A stretch of 64,000 bases of DNA from the NCBI RefSeq assembly GCF_003591175.1, contig NZ_QYYG01000003.1, forward strand, positions 124,001 to 188,000, read 5' to 3'. The stretch is from Serratia inhibens (GTDB taxonomy: Bacteria > Pseudomonadota > Gammaproteobacteria > Enterobacterales > Enterobacteriaceae). The position numbers and the translations under genes were made by a program. Below the pieces are notes generated by a model. The model did not search any database. It was not told the DNA's origin and worked only from the letters and a program-made list of their open reading frames with translations. Shown piece by piece: positions 19,211 through 28,878 of this stretch. How positions within the stretch are numbered: the first letter of the stretch is position 1; every line of letters begins with the position of its first letter.

Positions 19211-21802
19211 GTGAATAAACAACAGCTTGCGGCAAAAATCTGGGAATCCGCCAACCAGATGCGTTCTAAAATTGAAGCCAACGAATATAAAGATTACATA
19301 CTCGGCTTTATCTTCTACAAGTACCTAAGTGACCAGCTAGTGCAGTTTGTCACCAAACAGGGTATGAGGCCCGAAGATATCAAAGCCCTCAATGAAGAAG
19401 ACGCCGACACCGTTAAATACGTGCAAAGCAACTTGGGCTACTTTATTGCCTACGACAATCTGTTTTCTACATGGATTGATCCAGCATCCGAATTTGATGA
19501 ATCTAACGTGCGTGATGCGCTCTCAGCATTTAGCCGTTTGATTTCGCCAACTTACAAAAAACTGTTCGAAGGCATTTTTACTACCTTAGAAACAGGTTTA
19601 AGCAAACTGGGTGAAAGTGCTGGCAAACGCACCAAAGCCATCAGCGACTTACTGCACCTGATCAAAAGCATCCCCATGAATAGTAATCAAGGGTATGACG
19701 TACTGGGCTACATTTACGAATACCTACTTGAGAAATTTGCCGCCAATGCGGGTAAAAAAGCCGGTGAGTTTTACACGCCTCATGAAGTCTCAGTACTCAT
19801 GTCGAACATCATCGCCCATGAGTTAAAACACAAAGATACCATCAAAATTTACGACCCTACTTCCGGCTCTGGTTCGTTGCTAATCAATATCGGTGAGGCG
19901 TTCGAGAAATACGCTAAAAACAAAGACAGCATCACCTATTTCGCCCAAGAGTTAAAAGCCAATACCTACAACCTAACCCGTATGAACCTCATCATGCGCG
20001 GTATCAAAGCCAGCAACATTAAAACCCGTAATGGCGACACCCTCGAAGAGGATTGGCCGTATTTTGATGATAGCGATCCTCAAGGCTCATACTACGCCTT
20101 GCATGTCGATGCAGTGGTGTCCAACCCGCCTTACTCACAAAACTGGGACCCCAGCTTTAAAGACAGCGATCCACGCTATTCACGTTTTGGCCTCGCACCT
20201 AAAACCAAAGCCGATTTTGCTTTTTTACTGCATGACCTCTACCACCTAAAACCCGATGGCATTATGGCTATAGTACTGCCCCATGGTGTCTTGTTCCGCG
20301 GCGGTGAAGAGGGTCAAATTCGTAAGCAACTCATTGAGCAGAATCATATTGATACTGTTATCGGTTTACCGGCTAATATCTTTTTTGGCACCGGCATTCC
20401 AACGGTGATTTTAGTACTCAAACAAAAACGCCAAAACACCGATGTATTGGTGGTCGATGCCTCCAAACACTTTATGAAAGAAGGCAAAAACAACAAACTA
20501 CAAGCCAGTGACATCAAGCGCATTACTGATGCAGTGATTAACCGAGAAAGTATCGACAAGTTCTCGCAACTGGTGAGCAAACAAACCCTGTGCGACCACG
20601 GTTACAACCTCAACATACCGCGCTATGTAGATTCCTCTGCGGCGGCACCAAGCTGGGATTTACATGCCACCATGCTCGGCGGTATCCCCAATAGCGAAAT
20701 TGCCGAGCTGCATCATTTTTGGCAAGCCTTCCCGCAATTACACGGTACCCTGTTTACCCCCAAATCCGACGCTTACAGTGAGCTAGCAATTGCCAAACAA
20801 GACGTCAACGCCAGCATTAGCGGGCACCCGCAAGTGCAGGCATTTATCAGCGCCTACAACCAGGCATTTAATGGCTTTGATGACCAGCTAAACGCCCAGT
20901 TAATACAAAATTGGCAAAGCGTAAAGCGTAACCAACAAGAGGCGGTATTAAGTACCGAGCTATTTACTCGCTTAGCCACCATTGCCTTAATCGACAAATA
21001 CCAGGCTTACCAATTTCTAAACAACCAATGGCAAATTATCAGCGCCGATTTAGAAATGATGCAAACCGAAGGTTTTGCTGCCACCAAGCAAGTTGATCCC
21101 AATATTGTTATAAAGAAAAAAAATGGCAATGACACCGAAGTACAAGAGGGTTGGAAAGGCCATATATTACCCTTCGATTTAGTGCAACAAACTTGCTTAA
21201 GTGATGACTTACAAGCCCTGGCAGCTCAAGAAACCCGCTTGGTAGAAATCGCCAGCCTGCTTGAAGAAATTTTAGAATCCCTGACCGAAGAAGAAAAAGA
21301 ACAAGATACGGTCAAAGAAAGCAGAGACGGCTTTGCCAATGCCGAATTAAGCAAGGCCGCCAAAGCCTTCTTGAAAGAACAAAAAGAGAGCAAGGTGAAA
21401 TTTGCCGCAGAAAGCTACGAAGCCAAAATCATTGCCGCGAGTAAACTCATTGATGAAGAAAAAGTCCTGAAAAAAGCGGCTAAAGATGCCGCCACGGCCC
21501 TGCACTTAACCACCAAAACCACCCTCGAAGGGTTAACTGATGAACAAGTGAACCACCTGCTGCACCTTAAATGGATTGCGCCATTAAGCAGCGAACTGGC
21601 TGCCATGCCAAATGCCGTGATTAGCCAGCTCACCAGCCAAGTGCAAGCCCTGGCGGATAAATACGCCGTCACCTATGCGCAAGTGGCGAGTGAGATAAAA
21701 ACCACCGAGCAACAACTGGCACAGATGATGGGCGAACTCATCGGTAATGAGTTTGATTTGCAAGGCTTGGCAGAGCTCACCCACTTATTGAAGGGGGAAT
21801 AA
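19211..21802 (+). CDS. hsdM: Type I restriction-modification methyltransferase subunit HsdM, with long C-terminal extension
   Basis: An 863-residue protein; the first ~500 residues match HsdM. An N-terminal helical domain (KIWESANQMRSKIEANEYKD) is followed by the methylase: SAM motif I DPTSGSGSLLINI from residue 215 and catalytic NPPY from residue 305, typical of N6-adenine methylation. Usual IC-type HsdM is about 520 residues; here roughly 350 extra residues form a charged, largely helical tail (EEEKEQDTVKESRDG, AAKAFLKEQKESKVK) of unknown function. Start is GTG 19211 with AGGA seven bases upstream. hsdS starts one base after its stop codon, so the subunits are translationally coupled. Base composition is AT-richer than the flanks. 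Confidence 0.9.
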   Translation: MNKQQLAAKIWESANQMRSKIEANEYKDYILGFIFYKYLSDQLVQFVTKQGMRPEDIKALNEEDADTVKYVQSNLGYFIAYDNLFSTWIDPASEFDESNVRDALSAFSRLISPTYKKLFEGIFTTLETGLSKLGESAGKRTKAISDLLHLIKSIPMNSNQGYDVLGYIYEYLLEKFAANAGKKAGEFYTPHEVSVLMSNIIAHELKHKDTIKIYDPTSGSGSLLINIGEAFEKYAKNKDSITYFAQELKANTYNLTRMNLIMRGIKASNIKTRNGDTLEEDWPYFDDSDPQGSYYALHVDAVVSNPPYSQNWDPSFKDSDPRYSRFGLAPKTKADFAFLLHDLYHLKPDGIMAIVLPHGVLFRGGEEGQIRKQLIEQNHIDTVIGLPANIFFGTGIPTVILVLKQKRQNTDVLVVDASKHFMKEGKNNKLQASDIKRITDAVINRESIDKFSQLVSKQTLCDHGYNLNIPRYVDSSAAAPSWDLHATMLGGIPNSEIAELHHFWQAFPQLHGTLFTPKSDAYSELAIAKQDVNASISGHPQVQAFISAYNQAFNGFDDQLNAQLIQNWQSVKRNQQEAVLSTELFTRLATIALIDKYQAYQFLNNQWQIISADLEMMQTEGFAATKQVDPNIVIKKKNGNDTEVQEGWKGHILPFDLVQQTCLSDDLQALAAQETRLVEIASLLEEILESLTEEEKEQDTVKESRDGFANAELSKAAKAFLKEQKESKVKFAAESYEAKIIAASKLIDEEKVLKKAAKDAATALHLTTKTTLEGLTDEQVNHLLHLKWIAPLSSELAAMPNAVISQLTSQVQALADKYAVTYAQVASEIKTTEQQLAQMMGELIGNEFDLQGLAELTHLLKGE

Positions 21803-21803
21803 G

Positions 21804-22988
21804 ATGAGTGCGGATAATAAAGTGCCAGAGATTCGCTTTAAGGGGGTTAGTGGGGCGTGGTATGAGGTAGCTTTATCAAGTGTTATTGATATTCGAAGCG
21901 GAAAAGACTACAAGCATTTAGGCAAAGGCAATATACCTGTTTATGGAACAGGCGGCTATATGCTTAGTGTAGATAGTGCATTGTCAAATTATGATGATGC
22001 AATCGGAATTGGTAGAAAAGGAACTATAGATAAACCTTGTATTTTACGTGCTCCCTTTTGGACAGTAGATACTCTTTTTTATGCAGTACCTTTTCCAGGT
22101 TTCAATCTAGATTTTTTATTTTGTCTTTTTCAAAAAATTGAATGGAAAAAACATGATGAATCTACAGGAGTACCAAGCCTATCGAAGATCGCAATTAATA
22201 ATGTGTCAGTTTATGCAACCAATGAATTAGAACAAACTGCCATCGGCAACTATTTCCAAAAACTCGATAGCCTAATCAACCAGCACCAACAAAAGCATGA
22301 CAAACTCAGCAACATAAAAAAAGCCATGCTGGAAAAGATGTTCCCCAAACAAGGTGATACCATACCAGAGATTCGGTTTAAGGGGTTCAGTGGGGAGTGG
22401 GCGGAGATTAAGTTTTCAGAGATATTTAATGAAAAAGATGGAATTCGTAGAGGCCCTTTTGGTGGTTCGATTAAGAAGGAAATGTTTGTAGCCAAAAGCG
22501 ATTACGTTGTTTATGAACAACGCAATGCTATTTATGATCGATATGATACTCGGTACAATATATCAAGAGAAAAGTACCAAGAGTTAATTAATTTCAGCTT
22601 GGCCTCTGGCGACTTTATTATGAGTGGAGCTGGAACAATTGGTAGAGTTTCAAGGGTACCAGATGGCGTTAAAATTGGTGTTTTTAATCAAGCGATTATC
22701 AGAATTAAAATAAATGATGAGCGTGTTGATTCAGAGTTCTTTTTGCAGTGGATCAGGTCGGAAAAAATGCAAGAAAGATTAACGGAATCCAATCCAGCAT
22801 CAGCCATGGTTAATTTGGTTCCTATGAATGAGTTAAAAGCTTGGGATGTAGTAGTTCCAAACAAAAAAGAACAAACCGCCATCGGTAACTATTTCCAAAA
22901 ACTCGACGCGCTAATCAACCAGCACCGACAGCAAATCACCAAACTCAATAACATCAAGCAGGCTTGCTTGAGCAAAATGTTTGTTTAG
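21804..22988 (+). CDS. hsdS: Type I restriction specificity subunit HsdS
   Basis: A 394-residue specificity subunit with two target-recognition domains (about 8-150 and 186-340), each followed by a conserved helical spacer: EQTAIGNYFQKLDSLINQH near 142-160 and EQTAIGNYFQKLDALINQH near 355-373. Both halves begin with PEIRFKG.SG.W, and the DNA encoding these pairs is nearly identical, giving sites for domain swapping. The two different recognition domains would read the two halves of a bipartite target, which cannot be predicted here. Its first base lies one base after the hsdM stop, and hsdR follows by 17 bp. Confidence 0.9.
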   Translation: MSADNKVPEIRFKGVSGAWYEVALSSVIDIRSGKDYKHLGKGNIPVYGTGGYMLSVDSALSNYDDAIGIGRKGTIDKPCILRAPFWTVDTLFYAVPFPGFNLDFLFCLFQKIEWKKHDESTGVPSLSKIAINNVSVYATNELEQTAIGNYFQKLDSLINQHQQKHDKLSNIKKAMLEKMFPKQGDTIPEIRFKGFSGEWAEIKFSEIFNEKDGIRRGPFGGSIKKEMFVAKSDYVVYEQRNAIYDRYDTRYNISREKYQELINFSLASGDFIMSGAGTIGRVSRVPDGVKIGVFNQAIIRIKINDERVDSEFFLQWIRSEKMQERLTESNPASAMVNLVPMNELKAWDVVVPNKKEQTAIGNYFQKLDALINQHRQQITKLNNIKQACLSKMFV

Positions 22989-23005
22989 CAGGGGTAGAAG
23001 AAATC

Positions 23006-26000
23006 ATGACCACCTTTACCACTGAAGCACAATTTGAGCAGGCCTTTATTGAAGTACTGACCCATAAGGGCTGGGAAACAGAGATACTCAAACATAAAAC
23101 CGAAGCGGATTTACTGCAAAACTGGGCGAACATTTTGTTTGAAAACAATCGCCAGCGGGATCGTTTAAACGATGTTCCGCTTAGCGCGACTGAAATGCAG
23201 CAAATTATTGAGCAAATCAAAGAACTTAAAACCCCGCTCAAGCTCAACGGTTTAATTAACGGCAAAACCGTGGCTATTAAGCGCGATAACCCGGCCGATA
23301 CCTTGCATATGGGCAAAGAAATCAGCTTAAAAATATACGATCGCCAAGAAATCGCCGCAGGCCAAAGCCGTTACCAAATTGTGCAACAGCCTAAATTTGA
23401 ACGCGGCAGCCCCTTGCGCAACGACCGCCGTGGTGATGTGTTGCTACTGATTAACGGTATGCCGGTGATCCATGTAGAAATAAAGCGCAGTGGCATTCCA
23501 GTTAGCCAAGCCGTAAACCAAATTGAAAAGTACAGTAAAGAGGGTGTATTTAGCGGCCTGTTTTCGCTCATCCAAGTGTTTGTAGCCATGGAGCCCAACG
23601 AGGCCAAATATTTTGCCAACCCCGGGCTAGACGGCAAGTTTAACCCTGACTATCAGTTTAACTGGGCCGATTTTAATAACGAACCCATGAACCACTGGAA
23701 AGACATTGCCTCCACCCTGCTTTCCATCCCTATGGCGCACCAGTTAATTGGCTTTTATACCGTTGCTGACGATACCGATGGCGTGCTTAAGGTAATGCGC
23801 AGTTATCAGTATTACGCCGCCAATGCGATATCTGACAAAGTGGCTAAAACCAACTGGCAGCAACTGGGTAGCGCGGCCAATAATCCCGATCGCCTCGGGG
23901 GTTATGTGTGGCATACCACCGGTTCGGGTAAAACCATGACCAGCTTTAAATCGGCGCAGTTGATTGCACAATCGAAAGATGCCGATAAAGTGATTTTTTT
24001 AATGGACAGGATTGAGCTGGGTACCCAATCTCTCCTCGAGTATCAAGGTTTCGCTGACGATAGAGATTCCGTTCAAGCCACCGAAAATACTCACGTACTC
24101 ATTACCAAATTAAAAAGCACCGCCCCCGCCGATACCTTAATTGTCAGCTCCATTCAAAAAATGAGTAATATTTTTGAAACGGTAGATGATGAAGGCGCGG
24201 CCACAAACTCCGCGGATATTGAAAAAATTCGCGCTAAACGTTTGGTGTTTATTATCGATGAGGCGCACCGCTCTACCTTTGGCGACATGCTGATTATTAT
24301 TAAACGTACCTTTCCGCGCGCTTTGTTTTTTGGCTTTACCGGTACACCGATTCAAGAAGAAAACGAAAAAAACGGCAATACCACCAGTACCGTATTTGGC
24401 AACGAGCTACACCGCTATAGCATTGCCGATGGCATACGCGATGGCAACGTACTCGGTTTTGACCCTTACAAAGTGCCAACCTTTAGAGACAGCGACCTAA
24501 GACAAGCTGTGGCGTTAGATCAAGCCAAGGCCGGTTCAGTGAAGGAGGCCATGGATAACCCAGCCAAGAAGAAAAAATTTAACCACTTTATGAATGATGT
24601 GCCTATGGCTGGCCACAAAGATGCCACGGGGAAATACCACAGAGGTATTGAAGACTATGTGCCTAAAAGTCAATATTTAAGCGACACCCACCAAGCCAAG
24701 GTGGTGGAAGATATTCTGCATAAATGGGATGTGCTCAGCCAAGGCACTAAATTCCACGCCATTTTGGCCACTAACAGCATTGCCGAAGCCATTGACTATT
24801 ACCGCCGTTTAAAAGCAGCTAAACCTGAACTTAAAGTATCGGCCCTATTTGACCCGAACATTGATAACGACGGCAGTGGCGACCGTGGCCCCACCTTTAA
24901 AGGCGATGGCCTGGACGAAATTATGACCGACTATAACGTGCGTTACGGCCAGGATTTTGATTTTGCCCGCCACGCTGCCTTTAAAAAAGATTTAGCGGCA
25001 CGCCTTGCCCATAAAAAGCCCTATGAGCGCATTCATACCGAGCCTTCAAAGCAATTAGATTTACTGATTGTTGTAGATCAAATGCTCACTGGCTTTGACT
25101 CTAAATGGCTTAATACCTTGTATTTAGATAAGGTGATTAAATACCAAAATATTATTCAAGCGTTCTCGCGCACCAATCGCTTGTTTGGCCCAGACAAACC
25201 CCACGGCATCATCCGTTATTACCGCTATCCACACACCATGGAGCAACATATCAATGATGCGGTAAAACTCTATTCAGGTGACAGACCTATCGGCTTGTTT
25301 GTTGATAGGTTAGAAAGCAACCTTAAAGCCATGAATGACTTAGTGGTAGACATTGCCGAGTTGTTCGTCAGTGCGGGTGTTGAGAATTTTGAAAAACTGC
25401 CAGACGATATAGAAACCTGTGCCCAATTCGCCAAATTATTTAACTCCTTTAGCCAACACCTAGAAGCGGCTAAAGTACAAGGTTTGCATTGGGAACAGTC
25501 GATCTATTCCTTTACTGAAAATGATGTAGAACATGAGGTAACGCTGTCCATAGACGAACAAACTTATCTGAGCCTAGTTCTGCGTTACAAAGAGTTGGTA
25601 GCCAAAGGTGATGGCAGTGGCACAGGTGGCGGCGATGTGCCTTTTGATATCAGTGGCTATTTAACTGAGATAGATACTGGCAAAATCGATGCCGACTACA
25701 TGAACAGCCGCTTTGATAAATATTTAAAAGAGCTGAACAAACACCAAGACTCTGCGAACATTGAAACCACATTAAATGAGCTGCACAAGTCGTTTGCATC
25801 ACTCACCCAAAGCGAGCAAAAGTACGCCAAGCTCTTCTTGCACGACTTGCAGCGTGGTGATGCGCAGTTAATTGAAGGCCATACTTTCAGAGACTATATC
25901 AACACCTACAAAGATAACGCTGAAAATGCGCAATTAAACGCAGTTGTTAATGCTCTTGGTTTAGATAAAGGACTACTCATAGCATTAATGGCTGATAGTG

Positions 26001-26215
26001 TTAATGATAAGAATCTCAACGACTTTGGTCGCTTCGACGCATTAAAAGAAACGGTAGATAAAGCGAAAGCCAAGGCCTATTTTGAAAAACAAGACGGAGT
26101 AACCATACCTCTATTTAAGCTGAATATTCGCATTGACCAGTTTTTGAAGCAGTTTATTTTTGCACAAACGGATGATTTCTTAAGTGACAAAGATGTTGTT
26201 GGTGATGTGATGTGA
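23006..26215 (+). CDS. hsdR: Type I restriction endonuclease subunit HsdR
   Basis: A 1069-residue motor-nuclease. The N-terminal nuclease domain has the PD-(D/E)XK motif with D in RRGDVLLLINGMPVIHVEIKR and catalytic Glu158-Lys160. The helicase motor has Walker A HTTGSGKT (303-310), DEAH at 418-421 and FTGTP. The C-terminal helical domain binds HsdM/HsdS. It translocates DNA past the methylase complex and cuts unmodified DNA at a distance. ATG 23006 is preferred over upstream TTG codons that overlap hsdS. Together with hsdM and hsdS this makes a complete and apparently intact system. Confidence 0.92.
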   Translation: MTTFTTEAQFEQAFIEVLTHKGWETEILKHKTEADLLQNWANILFENNRQRDRLNDVPLSATEMQQIIEQIKELKTPLKLNGLINGKTVAIKRDNPADTLHMGKEISLKIYDRQEIAAGQSRYQIVQQPKFERGSPLRNDRRGDVLLLINGMPVIHVEIKRSGIPVSQAVNQIEKYSKEGVFSGLFSLIQVFVAMEPNEAKYFANPGLDGKFNPDYQFNWADFNNEPMNHWKDIASTLLSIPMAHQLIGFYTVADDTDGVLKVMRSYQYYAANAISDKVAKTNWQQLGSAANNPDRLGGYVWHTTGSGKTMTSFKSAQLIAQSKDADKVIFLMDRIELGTQSLLEYQGFADDRDSVQATENTHVLITKLKSTAPADTLIVSSIQKMSNIFETVDDEGAATNSADIEKIRAKRLVFIIDEAHRSTFGDMLIIIKRTFPRALFFGFTGTPIQEENEKNGNTTSTVFGNELHRYSIADGIRDGNVLGFDPYKVPTFRDSDLRQAVALDQAKAGSVKEAMDNPAKKKKFNHFMNDVPMAGHKDATGKYHRGIEDYVPKSQYLSDTHQAKVVEDILHKWDVLSQGTKFHAILATNSIAEAIDYYRRLKAAKPELKVSALFDPNIDNDGSGDRGPTFKGDGLDEIMTDYNVRYGQDFDFARHAAFKKDLAARLAHKKPYERIHTEPSKQLDLLIVVDQMLTGFDSKWLNTLYLDKVIKYQNIIQAFSRTNRLFGPDKPHGIIRYYRYPHTMEQHINDAVKLYSGDRPIGLFVDRLESNLKAMNDLVVDIAELFVSAGVENFEKLPDDIETCAQFAKLFNSFSQHLEAAKVQGLHWEQSIYSFTENDVEHEVTLSIDEQTYLSLVLRYKELVAKGDGSGTGGGDVPFDISGYLTEIDTGKIDADYMNSRFDKYLKELNKHQDSANIETTLNELHKSFASLTQSEQKYAKLFLHDLQRGDAQLIEGHTFRDYINTYKDNAENAQLNAVVNALGLDKGLLIALMADSVNDKNLNDFGRFDALKETVDKAKAKAYFEKQDGVTIPLFKLNIRIDQFLKQFIFAQTDDFLSDKDVVGDVM

Positions 26216-26227
26216 TGACGTATCTCC

Positions 26228-26270
26228 CTCAGCGTAAGTCCTGCCATACTTATGCTGAGTGTTCTTTTTT
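26228..26270 (+). terminator. Terminator after hsdR
   Basis: A 12-bp stem (CTCAGCGTAAGT with ACTTATGCTGAG, one G-U pair) and 8-base loop are followed by a stretch ending TTCTTTTTT. It could also be the flank of the IS110 fragment that begins at 26286. Confidence 0.7.
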
Positions 26271-26285
26271 CAGAGGTACTGCATC

Positions 26286-26345
26286 ATGAACTCGATAAAA
26301 GTCATTGGAATCGATCTGGCTAAATCTGTCTTTCAGGTCCGCGTC
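26286..26345 (+). pseudogene. IS110-family transposase N-terminal fragment
   Basis: The frame starts MNSIKVIGIDLAKSVFQVRVF. This is the N terminus of IS110-type DEDD transposases (first catalytic Asp in GIDLAK); it then changes abruptly to unrelated sequence that is the 3' end of hipA on the other strand. Only about 20 codons remain, so this is a scar of an insertion element or of a recombination that joined the hsd and hip modules. Confidence 0.75.
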
Positions 26346-26379
26346 TTCCCTTATAATCATCTAGCGAACAACAATCCCC

Positions 26380-27678
26380 CTACCCCGGCAACCTCTCAGC
26401 CTGCCGCCGAACCCCAGAGAAAATCGCATCACTCACAGAACGGGGGAAATCGTCCGGCAGCATCGCTTCCACATTAGCGATTGCCTGTTCCGTTTGCGCT
26501 TTTAGCTCAGCCATCACCTGCAGCGTTTTCTCTTCGGAATACCCCACCGCTCTCGCGGTAGAGATAAAATGCCGTGGCAAGATTTGACTCCAACGGTAAT
26601 GACGGCTCTTCCCTATCGCAGCCATGGCCATTTTGGCTTTCTGCGGTGCTATGCCGCGGGCGTGCATAAAGGGGTAGCCTGAGAGCACATCATAAAGTGG
26701 GGTCATTCGATAGGCCGTTTCCTGCTCAATGAACAGGCTAAAGTTTTTGGCATGCCCATCAATGGCCGCCAGCATCCAGAATACAATTTGGCTTTTAAAG
26801 AAGGTGTCTCGATCGGGTAATGGCTGCTGAGAACCCATTAGCAGTTGCATCGCAGCCGCAATACCGGGCCCGCCATCAGCCTCATATTTCAGCGCAGGAG
26901 CAATGCCTAACGCCTGGCAGAAATCCTCTTGCGGCAAACGAATCAGCCAGCTGTTATCCCGCGCCCAACGCCGGTCAAAACGTTCGACGATCAGGACCTT
27001 CTGCTCGCCAAAATGCGCTAACTCGGCCTGCGCTACCGGCAGGCCAAACTGTTCTGCCATGCGCAAACATAACCACTCATTCTCACAGCTTTCGCTGAGA
27101 TCCAGATTGTTATGTGCGATATGCCCAATGGGTAGTTTTATGATGTGGCTGGTTGGCGTACTCCCCTGTGGCCGGCACCACTGATTGCCGAACCAAAGCA
27201 GAGCGGTCTTTTCCTGCGCACCCGCCAGAGAGATCCGGAAATCATCAGTACCCGCCTCCATGCCCAACGGCGCCTCGCGGTACCCCAGCAGAAGTTGCTC
27301 TATTTCTTCGTCACTGACAGGCACGGCGTTCACTTGCCTTACCGAGGCCACATCGGCATGTTCAGGGTAAAGCTGGATCGCACCCACGCAGTCGCCGCCA
27401 ATGCTGGAAAGCAGATCAAAAGGCTGTTTGGTTGCCGTTCTAAAATGCGCCTGTAGGCGGCTGCGAATAAGCTCGCTGTCCGGCAGCAGGTTGTCGAAAA
27501 AGTTATACACCACGTCACCGCGAAACGGTTCTGGTTGTAGCGGCAGGGATAACGATATGGCGCGCACGCCGGCTTGTGTCAGCCACTGTTCGTGGTAAAC
27601 AAACGACATCGCGCCGCCCGCATGCTTTTCCAGCGTCCCTACAAGGGTGCCATTCAGCGCCACACGTAGCTTTTCCAT
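26380..27678 (-). CDS. hipA: HipA-type serine/threonine kinase toxin
   Basis: A 432-residue HipA, colinear with E. coli HipA (440 aa): LSLSLPLQ and NFFDNLLPDSELIRSR in the N-terminal domain, the P-loop/phosphoserine segment DFRISLAGAQEKTALL, PTSHIIKLPIGHI, ERFDRRW, the catalytic loop DGHAKNFS and the metal site YDVLS. HipA phosphorylates glutamyl-tRNA synthetase, stopping translation and producing persisters. ATG 27678 is chosen because AGGAG inside the end of hipB lies nine bases before it; GTG 27687 is too close to that site. All key residues are present, so it should be active. It overlaps the border with the IS110 scar at its 3' end. Confidence 0.9.
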   Translation of the reverse strand: MEKLRVALNGTLVGTLEKHAGGAMSFVYHEQWLTQAGVRAISLSLPLQPEPFRGDVVYNFFDNLLPDSELIRSRLQAHFRTATKQPFDLLSSIGGDCVGAIQLYPEHADVASVRQVNAVPVSDEEIEQLLLGYREAPLGMEAGTDDFRISLAGAQEKTALLWFGNQWCRPQGSTPTSHIIKLPIGHIAHNNLDLSESCENEWLCLRMAEQFGLPVAQAELAHFGEQKVLIVERFDRRWARDNSWLIRLPQEDFCQALGIAPALKYEADGGPGIAAAMQLLMGSQQPLPDRDTFFKSQIVFWMLAAIDGHAKNFSLFIEQETAYRMTPLYDVLSGYPFMHARGIAPQKAKMAMAAIGKSRHYRWSQILPRHFISTARAVGYSEEKTLQVMAELKAQTEQAIANVEAMLPDDFPRSVSDAIFSGVRRQAERLPG

Positions 27679-27680
27679 GC

Positions 27681-27929
27681 TCACCACTCCTGATCCCAGG
27701 TTTTGGGATCGACCGGCTTGCCGCGCGGAGTCACTTGTAGCTCTAAATCCAGCGCAGCAAGCAGTTTGAACAACGTCTCCAGCCGCGTGCCGTCCGGGTT
27801 GTTTTCAAACGCGGAAACCGTGGCCTGCTTTAACCCAATGCTGTCAGCAGTTTTACTTTGGCTTTGGTTACGCTTTTTACGTTCATTGCGTAGCGCATGC
27901 GCCAACATCTTTGCCGAGGTGATTTTCAT
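27681..27929 (-). CDS. hipB: HipB antitoxin / repressor
   Basis: An 82-residue Cro/CI-type helix-turn-helix protein: LRNERKKRNQSQSKTADSIGLKQATVSAFENNPDGTRLETLFKLLAALDLELQV. It binds HipA and represses the operon. The C-terminal tail (PVDPKTWDQEW) is the flexible, protease-sensitive part typical of HipB, whose last Trp is conserved. Its stop lies two bases before hipA, so the two are coupled with the antitoxin first. Three operator copies lie directly upstream. Confidence 0.9.
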   Translation of the reverse strand: MKITSAKMLAHALRNERKKRNQSQSKTADSIGLKQATVSAFENNPDGTRLETLFKLLAALDLELQVTPRGKPVDPKTWDQEW

Positions 27930-27931
27930 TT

Positions 27932-28005
27932 TATCCTCCCAAGCGGATGAAATGAGTATTATCCCCTATAGCGGATAAAGCAAATATTATCCTCTATAGG
28001 GGATA
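27932..28005. promoter_or_regulatory. Three HipB operators in a 28-bp ladder
   Basis: TATCC-N8-GGATA sites, identical to the E. coli HipB operator rule, are at 27960-27977 and 27988-28005. A third with one mismatch (GGATG) is at 27932-27949, beside the hipB start codon at 27929. Start-to-start spacing is exactly 28 bp in both cases. Cooperative repression is expected. Confidence 0.88.
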
Positions 28006-28053
28006 AAATAACCTACTCTGATTAAGCGGCTCTTTAGCTCTATCCATAAAAAA

Positions 28054-28073
28054 ATCCACGCCGGAACGTGGAT
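28054..28073 (-). terminator. Terminator of the carbonic anhydrase gene
   Basis: ATCCACG/CGTGGAT forms a perfect 7-bp stem with a 6-base loop; on the minus strand it is followed by seven T residues. Confidence 0.85.
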
Positions 28074-28103
28074 TCAATTTCATCGCCAAGGCCAGGCATC
28101 ACG

Positions 28104-28739
28104 TTATTCGAAGTGAACTTCGGGGTTATCCGCCAGCGAAACGAAATTCTTCGTATTTTTATCCAGCGTGCGGATCTCGCCACTTTCGATGTCGTACACC
28201 CAGCCGTGCAGACGCAGGCCGTTGTTGCGCAGACCAACAGCAACGGACGGGTGAGTCTTAATATTATTTAGCTGGGCTATAACGTTCTCTTCAACCATAG
28301 CGTTAACTTTGTCGGTTTCGCTATCCCACGTTTTCTTCTCTACCACCGCTTTTGCCGCGTCCGCATAGTGCAGCCAGTGGGCCACAGCTGGCATCGGGTC
28401 AAGGCACTGGCAAGAAGCTATCGCCTTCATGGCGCCGCAGTTCGAGTGGCCGCAAATCACGATATCCGAGACGCCCAATGCCACCACCGCGTATTCAATG
28501 GTCGCCGACACCCCACCCGGCTCCGGGCCAAAGGAAGGAACGATGTTGCCTGCGTTACGGATAACGAAAAGCTGCCCCGGCTCTTGCTGAGTCACAAGCT
28601 CGGGTACCAGGCGGCTGTCAGAACACGAAATAAAAAGCGCTTTAGGGTTCTGGCTGGAGGCAAGGCTGCGGAAGAGCTCCTGACGCTGAGGGAAAATCTC
28701 TTTCTGGAAGTTGAGGAAGCCTTCAATGATATGTTGCAT
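28104..28739 (-). CDS. Beta-class carbonic anhydrase (CynT/Can type)
   Basis: A 211-residue beta-carbonic anhydrase. Zinc ligands and the Asp-Arg dyad are in [10 protein letters not shown] (Cys about 39, Asp 41, Arg 43) and HSNCGAM (His about 98, Cys 101); VIRNAGN is also conserved. It interconverts CO2 and bicarbonate for carboxylation reactions. The length and the C-terminal [11 protein letters not shown] are closest to the CynT/Can group; no cyanase genes are beside it, so the exact orthologue is uncertain. It lies between hipBA and the AbiE unit and has its own terminator, so it is a single-gene unit. Confidence 0.9.
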   Translation of the reverse strand: MQHIIEGFLNFQKEIFPQRQELFRSLASSQNPKALFISCSDSRLVPELVTQQEPGQLFVIRNAGNIVPSFGPEPGGVSATIEYAVVALGVSDIVICGHSNCGAMKAIASCQCLDPMPAVAHWLHYADAAKAVVEKKTWDSETDKVNAMVEENVIAQLNNIKTHPSVAVGLRNNGLRLHGWVYDIESGEIRTLDKNTKNFVSLADNPEVHFE

Positions 28740-28878
28740 AGCACACTCTCTGGATCTGTAGTCTCGATAACATGATAAGCATCACTTCCCGTTAGTCCAG
28801 CACCTCGTAGGCAAAAAAGCGCGTTTCAAGGGCCTGGGGGGCAAGCCTGCCAAGTTACGAGGTACTGCAATCCGTTGA

